NCBI GenBank assembly: GCA_964235615.1 | Contig: CAXSEE010000049.1 | Span: 1 to 24,524 of the forward strand | Direction of reading: 5' to 3' | DNA: 24,524 nucleotides | From: Lichenicoccus sp964235615 | Lineage (GTDB): Bacteria > Pseudomonadota > Alphaproteobacteria > Acetobacterales > Acetobacteraceae | Shown here: positions 14,609-22,996 of the stretch, piece after piece | Position numbering within the stretch: the first letter of the stretch is position 1 | How the letters are laid out: each line of letters opens with the position of its first letter | The notes under the pieces: model-generated | The model's input: the letters and a program-made list of their open reading frames with translations, nothing else | What the model was told of the DNA's origin: nothing | Database searches by the model: none | Translations under genes and position numbers: made by a program

Positions 14609-16960
14609 ATGGACCCTACGCGCGCGGCCTCTCGATTATCCAAGGGCTTGGCATCCAAGCGCCCGGACCGCCGGCGCGGGCGCCTGACGCTGGCCGGATC
14701 GGTCAGTCTCGCCTGTCTGCTCACAAACGTAGGCCGGCCCGCATCTGCCCAAACGGCGGCGCCCGCGACCACATCGCCTGCCTCGCTACCTGCCTCGAAC
14801 AGCGGCGGCGGCGCCGGTCTGGAGCAGATCACCGTCACATCGGAACGGCGCAGCCAGAGCGCGCAGAGCGTCGGAAGCTCGATCAGCGTGATCTCCGGGA
14901 GATCGCTGGAGACACGCAACGTCAACAATGTTTTCAACCTTCAATACCTGACGCCGTCGGTGCAGGTGACGCCGCAGTTCGGCAGCGGGCAGCCCTCGTT
15001 CACCATTCGCGGTGTCGGTTTCAACGATTATGCCAGCAACAACGCGCCCACCGTCGGCATCTATGTCGACGAGATCGCCTACCCGATACCATTCGCGACC
15101 AACGGCACCATGTTCGACATCCAGCGGGTCGAGGTCCTGCGCGGTCCTCAGGGTACGCTGTATGGCCGCAACACCACCGGCGGCGCGATCAACTACATCC
15201 TGAACAAGCCGACCCGGAAGCTGAGCGGCGGGCTCGATGTGCAGTATGGCCGTTTCGATGCCGCCAAGGTCGATGGCTACATCTCGGGCCCGCTCAGCGA
15301 CAATGTGCAGGTCCGCCTGTCCGGAGAAACCCAGCAGGGCGGCGCCTACTTGACCAATCGCGACGGCGACGGGTCGATGCTCGGCAATGTCGACCGCAGC
15401 GGCGCCCGCCTGATGGTGGATGTCGAACCGACCGACACGCTCAAGGTCGAAGTCAACCTGCACGGCAGCCATGATCGCTCCGACGCCAACGGCCTGTATC
15501 TCTTCGCGCCGCTCACCACGCTGCACGCGGCATTCCCGAATGTCTATCCGGTGTATCCCGCCGACACCGACCGCTATGTGACGGGCTGGGGCACGTCCCC
15601 GGCTTTCGCCAGCGAGATCGGGGTCTCGCCCAACACCAAGCCGTTCAGCCATATCGATACCGGCGGCGCGAGCGTGCGGGCGGACCAGACCCTCGGTTTC
15701 GCCAACCTGACCGACCTGATCAGCTATGACTATTCTGCGCGCAAGGAATACGACGATTTCGGCTCCTACGACGGCGACCTCGCGGACGTCTATTTCAACA
15801 CCCGCGCCAATGTGTTCGCCAACGAGCTGCGGCTGACATCGATCGATATGGGCCGCCTGAAGTGGGTCGGCGGCATCTATTACGCCAACCAGTATCTGAA
15901 CGAGAATTATCGCTCCGGTACCGCGGCATCGCTCGGCATCGACGGCAACGTGCAATATTCCCAGACCGTCAACACCTTGAGCGCGTTCGGCCAGGCCAGC
16001 TACAAGCTGACCAGCGCGCTCAACCTGACCGGCGGCCTGCGTGTCGAGCACGAGGAGCGCGAGCTGAACAACTTCAGCTCCTATTTCATCACCGACGGCG
16101 TGGTCATCAATCCGGACAATCATATCGGCCATGGCAGCACCAGCTTCACCAAGCCGTCCGGAAAAGTGGAGCTGCAATACAACCCGTTCACCGACGACAT
16201 GATTTATGCCTCGGTCAGCCACGGGGTCAAATCGGGCGGCTTCACCACCTATAACGCCACCAACGCCGCCATCGCCACCAGACCGTTCCAGCCGGAAACG
16301 CTGTGGGCCTACGAGGTCGGCAACAAGTTCGAATTGCCGGCGCAGCATGTCCGGCTGAACCTCTCGGCTTTCTATTACGACTACCATGATCAGCAGATCC
16401 AGTCCGCGGTCGTCGATCCGACCGCCGGCCTGATCGGATCGATCGTCAACGCGCCGAAGTCCCACCTGCTCGGCGGCGAGTTCGAGGCGGACTGGTCGCC
16501 GATCCACAACCTGACCTTGACCCAGAGTGCCGGCTGGGCCTATGGCCGGTTCGATCAATTCTCATCCGTGCTGACCGCGGTAAAGGTCGATGGCGAGTAC
16601 GTCGGCATCTTTGGCAACCGCAAGGGCAACAGCCTGCCGGCGCCCAAGATAACGATGAACGGGTCGATCACCTACAAATGGGACCTGGGCAGGTTCGACC
16701 TGTTGACCGGTCTCGATTATAGTCTGCGCAGCACCTATAATTCGCTGTTCGGCTCGCTCTACAACGTCGCCGGCTACACCTTGTTCAATGCCAACGCCAC
16801 GCTGTCCCCGAAGGACGGGCGTTGGAGCATCTCGGCATTCGGCGAAAACATCCTGGACAAGCAATATGATGTCGAACGCAATTTCTTCCTCAACGGCGAC
16901 GACATCGCGCTCGCGGGCCTACCGGCCACCTGGGGCGTCCGGCTTGGGGTGAACTTCTGA
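14609..16960 (+). CDS. TonB-dependent outer-membrane receptor
   Basis: A 783-residue ligand-gated outer-membrane channel energised by TonB-ExbB-ExbD. The signal peptide ends near ASAQ (45-48), after a long basic start. A TonB-box-like word EQITVTSERR is at 72-81, the plug domain runs from about 82 to 210 with the conserved FTIRGVG (131-137), GIYVDEI and RVEVLRGPQGTLYGRNTTGGAINY (173-196), and the rest is a barrel ending in aromatic F (WGVRLGVNF). The plug is of the large family that imports diverse substrates, not obviously a siderophore receptor. It is followed one base later by the amidase start, so the two are tightly linked. Substrate is inferred from context to be an amide or peptide. 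An upstream ribosome-binding site is weak. Confidence 0.92.
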   Translation: MDPTRAASRLSKGLASKRPDRRRGRLTLAGSVSLACLLTNVGRPASAQTAAPATTSPASLPASNSGGGAGLEQITVTSERRSQSAQSVGSSISVISGRSLETRNVNNVFNLQYLTPSVQVTPQFGSGQPSFTIRGVGFNDYASNNAPTVGIYVDEIAYPIPFATNGTMFDIQRVEVLRGPQGTLYGRNTTGGAINYILNKPTRKLSGGLDVQYGRFDAAKVDGYISGPLSDNVQVRLSGETQQGGAYLTNRDGDGSMLGNVDRSGARLMVDVEPTDTLKVEVNLHGSHDRSDANGLYLFAPLTTLHAAFPNVYPVYPADTDRYVTGWGTSPAFASEIGVSPNTKPFSHIDTGGASVRADQTLGFANLTDLISYDYSARKEYDDFGSYDGDLADVYFNTRANVFANELRLTSIDMGRLKWVGGIYYANQYLNENYRSGTAASLGIDGNVQYSQTVNTLSAFGQASYKLTSALNLTGGLRVEHEERELNNFSSYFITDGVVINPDNHIGHGSTSFTKPSGKVELQYNPFTDDMIYASVSHGVKSGGFTTYNATNAAIATRPFQPETLWAYEVGNKFELPAQHVRLNLSAFYYDYHDQQIQSAVVDPTAGLIGSIVNAPKSHLLGGEFEADWSPIHNLTLTQSAGWAYGRFDQFSSVLTAVKVDGEYVGIFGNRKGNSLPAPKITMNGSITYKWDLGRFDLLTGLDYSLRSTYNSLFGSLYNVAGYTLFNANATLSPKDGRWSISAFGENILDKQYDVERNFFLNGDDIALAGLPATWGVRLGVNF

Positions 16961-16961
16961 C

Positions 16962-18526
16962 ATGAATAGCCTAGCTGAACTGAGCACGGACGAGCTTCTG
17001 GCCGGATATGCGGCCAAGGTCTTCACGCCCAGCGACGTGATGGCGGCGCTGGTAGAGCATATCGCCGCGTGGGAGCCGCATATCCACGCGCTGTACGCCT
17101 ATGATCCGGAGGCTGCTCTCGAACACGCGGCGGCCTCCACCGAACGCTGGCATCGTGGAACGCCGAGCGGCGGACTCGATGGCGTGCCGGTGACGCTGAA
17201 GGAGCTGATCGCGACCAAAGGCACGCCAACCCCGATGGGCACTGCCGCCACGGAATTGGTGCCGGAGCCGAGGGATGCCCCGCCGGCCGCCCGCCTGCGC
17301 GAGTGCGGCGCCATCATCATCGGCAAGACCACCGTGCCCGACTACGGCATGCTGTCGTCNNNNNNNNNNNNNNNNNNNNNNNNNNNNNNNNNNNNNNNNN
17401 NNNNNNNNNNNNNNNNNNNNNNNNNNNNNNNNNNNNNNNNNNNNNNNNNNNNNNNNNNNGCGGCGCCATCATCATCGGCAAGACCACCGTGCCCGACTAC
17501 GGCATGCTGTCGTCCGGCCTTTCGAGCTTCCACCCTCTGACGCGCAACCCATGGGACCTGGGCTGCAACCCGGGTGGTTCGAGCGCCGGCGCCTCGGCCG
17601 CCGCCGCTGCTGGCTACGGGCCGCTGCATGTGGGCACCGACATCGGCGGGTCGGTGCGGCTGCCGGCGGCCTGGAGCGGATTGGTCGGGTTCAAGCCGAC
17701 GCTCGGACGCATCCCGATCGATCCCTATTATACCGGGCGGTGCGCTGGCCCGATGACGCGCACCGTCGCGGATGCCGCGTGGCTGATGCGCTTCCTGGCT
17801 CTGCCGGACGATCGCGACGCCACCAGCTTGCCGCCCGAGACGATCGACTGGCGCCAGCCGATCGGGCAGGTTCGCGGCTTGCGTATCGGGCTGATGCTCG
17901 ATGCCGGCTGCGGCATGCCGGCCGATCCGGAGATCGCCGCGGCCGTCGAGCAGGCGGCGCGCGTCTTCGAACAGGCCGGCGCGATCGTCACGACCGCCGC
18001 ACCCGTGCTGAACCGCGAAATCCTCGATGGCATCGATGTCTATTGGCGTGCCCGTTCCTGGTCGGACATCGGCCGCCTGCGTGAGCCGCAACGGGCCAAG
18101 GTGCTGCCCTATATCGTGGACTGGGCGAAAACGGCTGTCTCGTTGTCGGGGGCGGACGCCATCGCCGGCTACGGCCGCACCTTCGATCTTCGACGGAACT
18201 GCGCCGCCGCGTTCGCCGATCTCGATGTCGTGCTGTCGCCGACGACGCCCAATGTCAGCTTCCCCGCCGAATGGGCATCTCCCTTGAACGACCCGTCGAA
18301 GCCGTTCGAGCATATCGCCTTCACGCTGCCCTGGAACATGGGCGAGCAGCCGGCGGTCTCGATCAACTGCGGATGGTCGGGGTCCGGCCTGCCGATCGGC
18401 TTGCAGATCGTCTGCCGCCGGTTCGACGATCTGCGTACCTTGCAGGTTGCACGCTGGTATGAGGCACAGCGCGGCCCGATCGTGAATTGGCCGAAGCCGC
18501 CCGCAATAATGGGAGCCGCAGCCTGA
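16962..18526 (+). CDS. Amidase-signature family hydrolase (interrupted by an assembly gap)
   Basis: Hydrolyses a carboxamide or amide bond with a Ser-cisSer-Lys triad. Numbering after joining the two halves: K80 (PVTLKEL), cis-Ser S155 in NPGGSSAG and nucleophile S179 in GTDIGGSVR; the spacing K80-S179 of 99 and S155-S179 of 24 is the same as in FAAH. The sequence contains 100 Ns (17360-17459), and the 55 bases before the gap are repeated exactly after it, so the reading frame only appears to shift. Deleting one repeat and the gap (155 bases) restores one open frame of 469 codons, a normal length. No signal peptide: cytoplasmic. It begins one base after the receptor stop. Relatives include GatA-like enzymes, NylA and other catabolic amidases; substrate unknown. 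Confidence 0.9.
17305..17514 (+). repeat. 55-bp direct repeat flanking a 100-N gap (assembly artefact)
   Basis: Bases 17305-17359 and 17460-17514 are identical (55 bp each), separated by exactly 100 Ns. This is the pattern of two contigs that ended in the same k-mer and were scaffolded with an arbitrary 100-N spacer, so it is not biological. Removing one copy and the Ns makes the amidase gene a single open frame. Confidence 0.93.
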
Positions 18527-18552
18527 ACGCGCATGACATCGAGGCTCGAAGC

Positions 18553-19659
18553 GTGATCAAGCGCCGCCACCTGATTGCCGGTCTCGCCGCCGGCGTCGTG
18601 CTGCGTCCGGAGTTCAGTCGGGCAGCGTCGGGTCCAGGTGCGCCCGGACCACGCAACCTCATCACCGATGTCGCCGGTCTGCAGATCGGGCAGGCGGATG
18701 ACCCGGTCGCGCGAACCGGTGTCACCGTCATCCTGCCGGACGAGCGCGCCATCTGTGCCGTCGATGTGCGCGGCGGCGGTCCCGGCACCCGCGAGACCGA
18801 CGCCCTCGATGCCTGGAACCTGGTGCATTCGGCGGACGCCGTGGTGTTGTCCGGCGGGTCCGTCTACGGCCTTGCGGCGGCCGACGGGGTTGCGTCCTGG
18901 CTCGGCGCGCACGGCCGTGGTTTCGCGGCCTTCACCCAACCCGGGGTGCCGAAATCGCCGATCGTGCCGGCGGCGATCCTCTACGACCTCGCCAACAAGG
19001 GTGCCAAGAACTGGGGCATGGACCCGCCCTACCACGCCCTGGGCATTCGCGCGGTCGAGGCTGCCCGCCGCGAGTTCGAGCTGGGCACGGCGGGCGCGGG
19101 CTATGGCGCCGATGCCGGATCGTTGAAGGGCGGCATCGGCTCGGCATCGTTGGTGACAGCGGATGGAATGACGATCGGCGCGATTGTCGCCGTCAACAGT
19201 TTCGGCTCGGCCCTGGCGCCGGGCGGCAAGCATTTCTGGGCGGCGCCGTTCGAGTTCGGGCATGAGTTCGGCGGCCTGGGTCCATCCGCCACGCTTGCCG
19301 AAGGTGAGGATTGGGGCGCCTCGAAGGTCAACCCGGGGGCTCGCGCCAATACCACGATCGCCTGCGTGGCGACGGATGTCGAACTCGACGCCGACGAGAT
19401 CAAGCGGGTCGCCATCATGGCCCAGGACGGCCTGTCGCGGGCGATAAGGCCGGTGCATAGTCCGTTCGACGGCGACGTCGTGTTCGCGCTCTCGACCGCG
19501 CGGCGCCAGGCATCGGCGACGAAGGGGCTTGGCCGCGATTTCATCGTCGCGCGCATCGGCGCCGCGAGCGCGGATGTGTTGGCACGTTCGGTGGCGCGCG
19601 GCGTGTTCGCCGCCACCTTGCCGCCGGGCATGACCGGCAGTACCTGGCGCACGCTGTAA
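18553..19659 (+). CDS. P1/S58-family N-terminal-nucleophile peptidase (DmpA/NylC-like) with twin-arginine-like leader
   Basis: This family (COG3191) hydrolyses peptide or amide bonds at the N terminus and matures by self-cleavage to expose a Ser or Thr nucleophile. The product has the family words GVTVILPDERAICAVDVRGGGPGTRETD (57-83), VVLSGGSVYGLAAADGV (97-113), GAGYGADAGSLKGGIGSAS (181-199) and AIVAVNSFG (210-218); self-cleavage would be expected at N215-S216. GTG 18553 was chosen because GAGG lies nine bases upstream and the resulting start MIKRRHLIAGLAAGVV is a twin-arginine-type signal; upstream open frame to 18487 overlaps the amidase end and is probably not translated. It follows the amidase by 26 bases. 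Likely periplasmic; NylC, DmpA and beta-peptidases share the fold. Which amides it cuts is unknown. Confidence 0.85.
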   Translation: MIKRRHLIAGLAAGVVLRPEFSRAASGPGAPGPRNLITDVAGLQIGQADDPVARTGVTVILPDERAICAVDVRGGGPGTRETDALDAWNLVHSADAVVLSGGSVYGLAAADGVASWLGAHGRGFAAFTQPGVPKSPIVPAAILYDLANKGAKNWGMDPPYHALGIRAVEAARREFELGTAGAGYGADAGSLKGGIGSASLVTADGMTIGAIVAVNSFGSALAPGGKHFWAAPFEFGHEFGGLGPSATLAEGEDWGASKVNPGARANTTIACVATDVELDADEIKRVAIMAQDGLSRAIRPVHSPFDGDVVFALSTARRQASATKGLGRDFIVARIGAASADVLARSVARGVFAATLPPGMTGSTWRTL

Positions 19660-19700
19660 GCCCTCCTCCCCAAGACGAGCATTGTGCCAGGAGCGACCCG

Positions 19701-19919
19701 ATGACCCCTCTGCTGCGAGCCGCCATCGGCCTGGGCGTGCCGTTCGCCGCCGTGGTGCCGACGATCCCGATACTGGCCCGCCTGCATGCCCAGGCGTTCG
19801 GGCTGCCGATCGCCGTGTTGTGGCTGTTCGGCTGCATTCCGCTGACTTCGGCATGCCTCGCGCTGTGCTGGTTCCTGCATGATCGCCATGACGTTGCCGA
19901 GCCGGAGCCGGGCGAATGA
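19701..19919 (+). CDS. DUF3311 small membrane protein
   Basis: A 72-residue protein with two hydrophobic helices (about 5-25 and 36-58) and a short polar C terminus (HDRHDVAEPEPGE). This matches the DUF3311 small membrane family, which is typically encoded just before sodium:solute symporter genes and is presumed to be an accessory subunit. AGGAG at 19689-19693 gives a 7-base spacing to the ATG. It follows the peptidase gene by 41 bases. Its partner symporter starts after a 148-base gap that holds a hairpin repeat. Confidence 0.8.
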   Translation: MTPLLRAAIGLGVPFAAVVPTIPILARLHAQAFGLPIAVLWLFGCIPLTSACLALCWFLHDRHDVAEPEPGE

Positions 19920-19921
19920 AG

Positions 19922-20034
19922 GCCAAGGCGCTGCCCTGGACCCGCTCAAGGCAAAGCCTTGAGAATCCAATTATCTTAATAAATTGGTTTCCAAAGGCCG
20001 AGGCCTTTGGCGGGTCTGGGCAGAGCCCGGCCCT
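19922..20034 (-). repeat. Nested-hairpin intergenic repeat, copy 2
   Basis: Reverse-orientation copy of the element at 3008-3114, close to identical over most of its length. Read on the minus strand it has an outer stem GGCTCTGCCC/GGGCAGCGCC plus ACCCGC/GCGGGT, a 9-bp hairpin CCAAAGGCC-TC-GGCCTTTGG, a CCAATT/AATTGG hairpin and a complete third hairpin CTCAAGGC-TTT-GCCTTGAG. Outer stem plus three inner hairpins gives a cloverleaf-like layout. It separates the DUF3311 gene from its symporter. Confidence 0.85.
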
Positions 20035-20067
20035 ACCTTCTGAAGATCAGTCGTTCAGCGTGTTGGT

Positions 20068-21477
20068 ATGACGGCGGTATTTCTCGGTCTGCTGTTTTTG
20101 TCGCTGGCCATCGCGTTCGCCTCCAGGCGTGGCCATCGTCATCAGCGGGCCGAAGATTTCTTCGTCGCCTCCGGCCAGTTCGGCGCGGTGTTGTTCTTCT
20201 TCCTCGCCGTTGGCGAAACCTACAGCGTCGCCACCATCCTCGGCTTTCCTGGCGGCGTCTATGCCCGCGGCACCGGTTTCGTCAGCTGGTTCCTTGGCTA
20301 TATCCTGCTGTCGTTTCCGGTCGGATATTTCCTCAATCCCTGGATCTGGCGAGCCGGCAGGCTGCATGGCGCGGTAACCCTGCCGGATTTGTTCAGGCGT
20401 CATTTCGACAGCCGCGCGCTCGAACTGGTGGTGACGCTCGCCTCGCTGTTGTTCCTGGTGCCGCTCGGCGTGATGCAGTTCGTCGGCCTGAACACGGTGC
20501 TGCATGGGCTGGACTGGCGCGTCCCGCCGCTGTTGCTGACCGCTCTCGCCGGCGTCCTGGCGTTCAGCTACATCGCCATCTCCGGTATCCGGGCGCCGGC
20601 GTTCGTCGCCGTCCTGAAAGACCTGCTGATGATGGCGGCAATCCTGCTGACCGGCCTCGCCGCCCTCGCCGTGCATGATCGCAACCCTGCCACCGTCGGC
20701 GCCATCGCCCGTCACATTGCCCCTGCGTCGGCGAGCAGCGACCTGTTCTCGATGTCCACGATCCTACTGCAGAGCATCGGCTTCTGCATGGTGCCGCAGA
20801 CCTGCGCCTACGTGTTCACCGCCCGGTCGGCCAACACGGTGCGGCGGGCGCAGGTGATCATGCCGCTGTATATGGTGATGTTCCCGTTCCTGACCGTGGT
20901 CTCGTATTTCGCCTTGAGCCACAAGCTGGTGCTGGCCTCGCCGAACGACGTCTTTCTCGCCAGCGCGCGCCTGCTTCTGCCGGGATGGGCGGTCGGACTG
21001 GTGATGGCCGGTGCGGCTTTATCCGCGCTCGTGGTGCTGACCGGGATCTGCCTCGCCATCGGACCGCTGGTGACGCGCAACCTGGTGCCGGGCCTGGATG
21101 GGGACCAGCAGCGCCGATGGTCGAAGCTGGTGATGGCGATCTATCTGACGCTGTCGATCGCCGGCGCCGTCAACTCTTCGCAACTCATGGTCGCGATCAA
21201 CAACCTGTTCTATTTCGGGGTCACGCAGTCGTTTCCGGGTGTCCTGGCGATCCTGTTTCTGCGCCGGGTGCGCGCGCCTGCAATCATCGCGGGCTTGCTC
21301 GCAGGCGATGTTGTAGCACTCGGAGTGCATTTCGGCCAGGTCCCGGTCGCCGGCATCAATCCGGGTTTTATCGGGCTCCTGGTCAATCTCTCGATGGTGG
21401 TAGCACTTGCCCGGCTGTTGCCGGGGCCGGAAATAATTCCGGTTGCCGCCCGTCTGGCTCCGAGCAGTTCCACATGA
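20068..21477 (+). CDS. Sodium:solute symporter (SSS family)
   Basis: A 469-residue inner-membrane protein with about 13 hydrophobic helices and family-typical words: the SSS start MTAVFLGLLFLSLAIAFASRRG, then RAEDFFVASGQFGAVLFFFLAVGETYSVATILGFPGGVYARGTGF, AISGIRAPAFVAVLKDLLMM and LVVLTGICLAIGPLVTRN. SSS proteins use the sodium gradient to take up sugars, amino acids, organic acids or similar small molecules; the substrate cannot be read here. Linked to DUF3311 as is common for this subgroup. In this operon it is the likely importer of the product of the P1-peptidase. Ribosome-binding site is weak, and the hairpin repeat directly upstream might affect its expression. Confidence 0.88.
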   Translation: MTAVFLGLLFLSLAIAFASRRGHRHQRAEDFFVASGQFGAVLFFFLAVGETYSVATILGFPGGVYARGTGFVSWFLGYILLSFPVGYFLNPWIWRAGRLHGAVTLPDLFRRHFDSRALELVVTLASLLFLVPLGVMQFVGLNTVLHGLDWRVPPLLLTALAGVLAFSYIAISGIRAPAFVAVLKDLLMMAAILLTGLAALAVHDRNPATVGAIARHIAPASASSDLFSMSTILLQSIGFCMVPQTCAYVFTARSANTVRRAQVIMPLYMVMFPFLTVVSYFALSHKLVLASPNDVFLASARLLLPGWAVGLVMAGAALSALVVLTGICLAIGPLVTRNLVPGLDGDQQRRWSKLVMAIYLTLSIAGAVNSSQLMVAINNLFYFGVTQSFPGVLAILFLRRVRAPAIIAGLLAGDVVALGVHFGQVPVAGINPGFIGLLVNLSMVVALARLLPGPEIIPVAARLAPSSST

Positions 21478-21501
21478 TGTATCGTTACCTTCCAGTCTAT
21501 T

Positions 21502-22635
21502 TCAAGTTGCCGAACGATCGATGTCCGTTCGATCCACGAAGACAGTGCTTTCAGGCAACTCGCGGCTGGCTTCCTTGAACTCCAGTTCAGCCAGACGTGT
21601 TCGGAGATGTCTACTCAGGGTACCGATGCTTGGCTCCTTGAAGATAGTATTATGACTCCCAGCCAGTCGAACAATTTCCAGCTTCTCGGTAATTCTCGTC
21701 CATGCCGCTCCCAGCTGCAGCAGGTGATCATAAGGCTGTGCCGTCGCCTCGTACAAGATGACACGCCCAGAGTAATGCCTAGGGATATAGGTCCGCATGG
21801 CATCATACATGGCACGGATGAAGGGCATCTGGTCGCTCAACCCGCCGGAATTTTCCATGAACCTCCGAACCGCACTCCCATCCAATGTCTGCTCGTTCTT
21901 AAAAGCGGACAAAGTAGTCTTAGCTCGAAAGCTGAATTTTTTTACGAGATTTTTAATACACGTACGAAACGAACCAACTGCCACCAGCTGATAACGGAAC
22001 CAGCCGGGGAGGTTGCAAATCAGCTTCCAGTTATAGATCGGACTCCAACGGTTCATGCCGGCCCCAGTATTGGAGGGCGCGCCGTCAAAGGCGATCAGGA
22101 GCGGGACGTCACGGCCCAAAGCTCGTAGTTGCTGAGCCATTTCCAGCGCGATGATCGCTCCTGCCGACCAGCCGCCTAGCACGATCGGACCTTTCGGCTG
22201 GAAGGCGACGAGCTTCTCGACGTGATGTCGCGCCACTGCCTCGATCGAAACTCCGAACGCCGGAGTCATCTTATTCCTTGGCACTTGAATGCCATAGACG
22301 CGTTGCGCCGGACCAAGCGACTTGGCCAGCTCGTGGAAACTTGTGACATCACCAGCGATCGGATGGACGAAATAAAAAGCAGGGCCATTACCGATTTCGT
22401 TGAAGGGTACGATGGTATTTCCGTTCTTCAACACAAGTCGCCAGAAAGGGGCGGCAAGCTGAGCGGCAGCTTCAGGTTGGGCCTCGTGCGAGTCCTGGCG
22501 TCCGTCCGAAACCATTCCTGTATTCCTATTCAGCTTCAAGCGCCCAATGCTTCTCGATGCGATCGACAGGCTTCCATTGCTCAGAAACCGAGGACGAGGA
22601 CTCTCAGCTGAGCCGCAGACAGTATAGACAGCCAA
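21502..22635 (-). CDS. Stand-alone NRPS/PKS-type thioesterase (alpha/beta hydrolase)
   Basis: The core is a thioesterase domain of the type that releases products from nonribosomal peptide or polyketide synthases (COG3319): FYFVHPIAGDVTSFHELAKSLG (88-108), nucleophile elbow GGWSAG (S157), acid D184 in AFDGAPS and H328 in GSHNTIF. Residues 61-85 resemble the linker between a carrier domain and a thioesterase. The first 40 residues are not family-like, so the start (TTG at 22635) is uncertain; an ATG lies at residue 41 but with no spacing for its ribosome-binding site. Composition is A+T-richer than neighbours and no synthase gene is near. It may be a remnant, or hydrolyse a product of a synthase elsewhere. 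Confidence 0.8.
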   Translation of the reverse strand: MAVYTVCGSAESPRPRFLSNGSLSIASRSIGRLKLNRNTGMVSDGRQDSHEAQPEAAAQLAAPFWRLVLKNGNTIVPFNEIGNGPAFYFVHPIAGDVTSFHELAKSLGPAQRVYGIQVPRNKMTPAFGVSIEAVARHHVEKLVAFQPKGPIVLGGWSAGAIIALEMAQQLRALGRDVPLLIAFDGAPSNTGAGMNRWSPIYNWKLICNLPGWFRYQLVAVGSFRTCIKNLVKKFSFRAKTTLSAFKNEQTLDGSAVRRFMENSGGLSDQMPFIRAMYDAMRTYIPRHYSGRVILYEATAQPYDHLLQLGAAWTRITEKLEIVRLAGSHNTIFKEPSIGTLSRHLRTRLAELEFKEASRELPESTVFVDRTDIDRSAT

Positions 22636-22685
22636 TTACATCGTTGTAAACTACTAAACATATTTCTTGGCAGTTCTATGCTGTG

Positions 22686-22996
22686 TTAGCGCTTGATCCA
22701 GTCGTTAGGCGGCAGCAAGGCACAGGACGCCCATGAAGGAGTTTGCCGTCGTCTCGTAGCGAGTGGCGACCGCAACCCATTCGTTGAGCCTGGCCCAGAG
22801 CCGTCCGACCTGGTTTCGGTTGTTCTGTATCCAGTCGGCGCAGGCGACCGGAGCTTCATTCCTCTTGGTTGGGATGACAGGGCGGGTGCCTATGCTCCAG
22901 ACATGCTCGCGGAAGGCGTTGCTGCCATAGCCCCGGTAGGCGACCACCCACGTCTGCTCGAACCAGCGCTAGCGGTAGGTCTGACGTCTGCGGCCG
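22686..22996 (-). pseudogene. Decayed IS5-family-like transposase fragment (C-terminal part)
   Basis: On the minus strand the remnants QTSDLPLALVRAD, then VVAYRGYGSNAFREHV, VIPTKRNEAPVACADWIQNNRNQVGRLWARLNEWVAVATRYETTANSFMGVLCLAAA, and NDWIKR-stop match the C-terminal third of IS5-type DDE transposases. Reading through needs two single-base frame corrections (an extra base near 22947 and one near 22710). The expected ADRGYD with a catalytic aspartate is AYRGYG here, so the enzyme could not work even if the frame were intact. The N-terminal two thirds are missing. No clear terminal inverted repeat or target duplication could be identified. Confidence 0.75.

Noticed and set aside
14786..16558. 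590-codon minus-strand open frame opposite the TonB receptor
   Set aside because: Antisense shadow; the plus frame has a signal peptide, plug motifs and aromatic C terminus.
17305..17514. The 55-bp direct repeats as insertion-site duplication of a mobile element
   Set aside because: Such duplications are usually much shorter, the gap is a round 100 Ns, and the joined gene is exactly intact.
17303..18526. Amidase as a frameshifted pseudogene or two genes
   Set aside because: The apparent shift is produced by the 55-base duplication plus 100 Ns (155 bases); collapsing it gives one intact frame.
18169..19926. 585-codon minus-strand frame across the amidase end and the peptidase
   Set aside because: Spans two real genes on the other strand, has no family motif, and is rich in Arg, Gly and His like other shadows.
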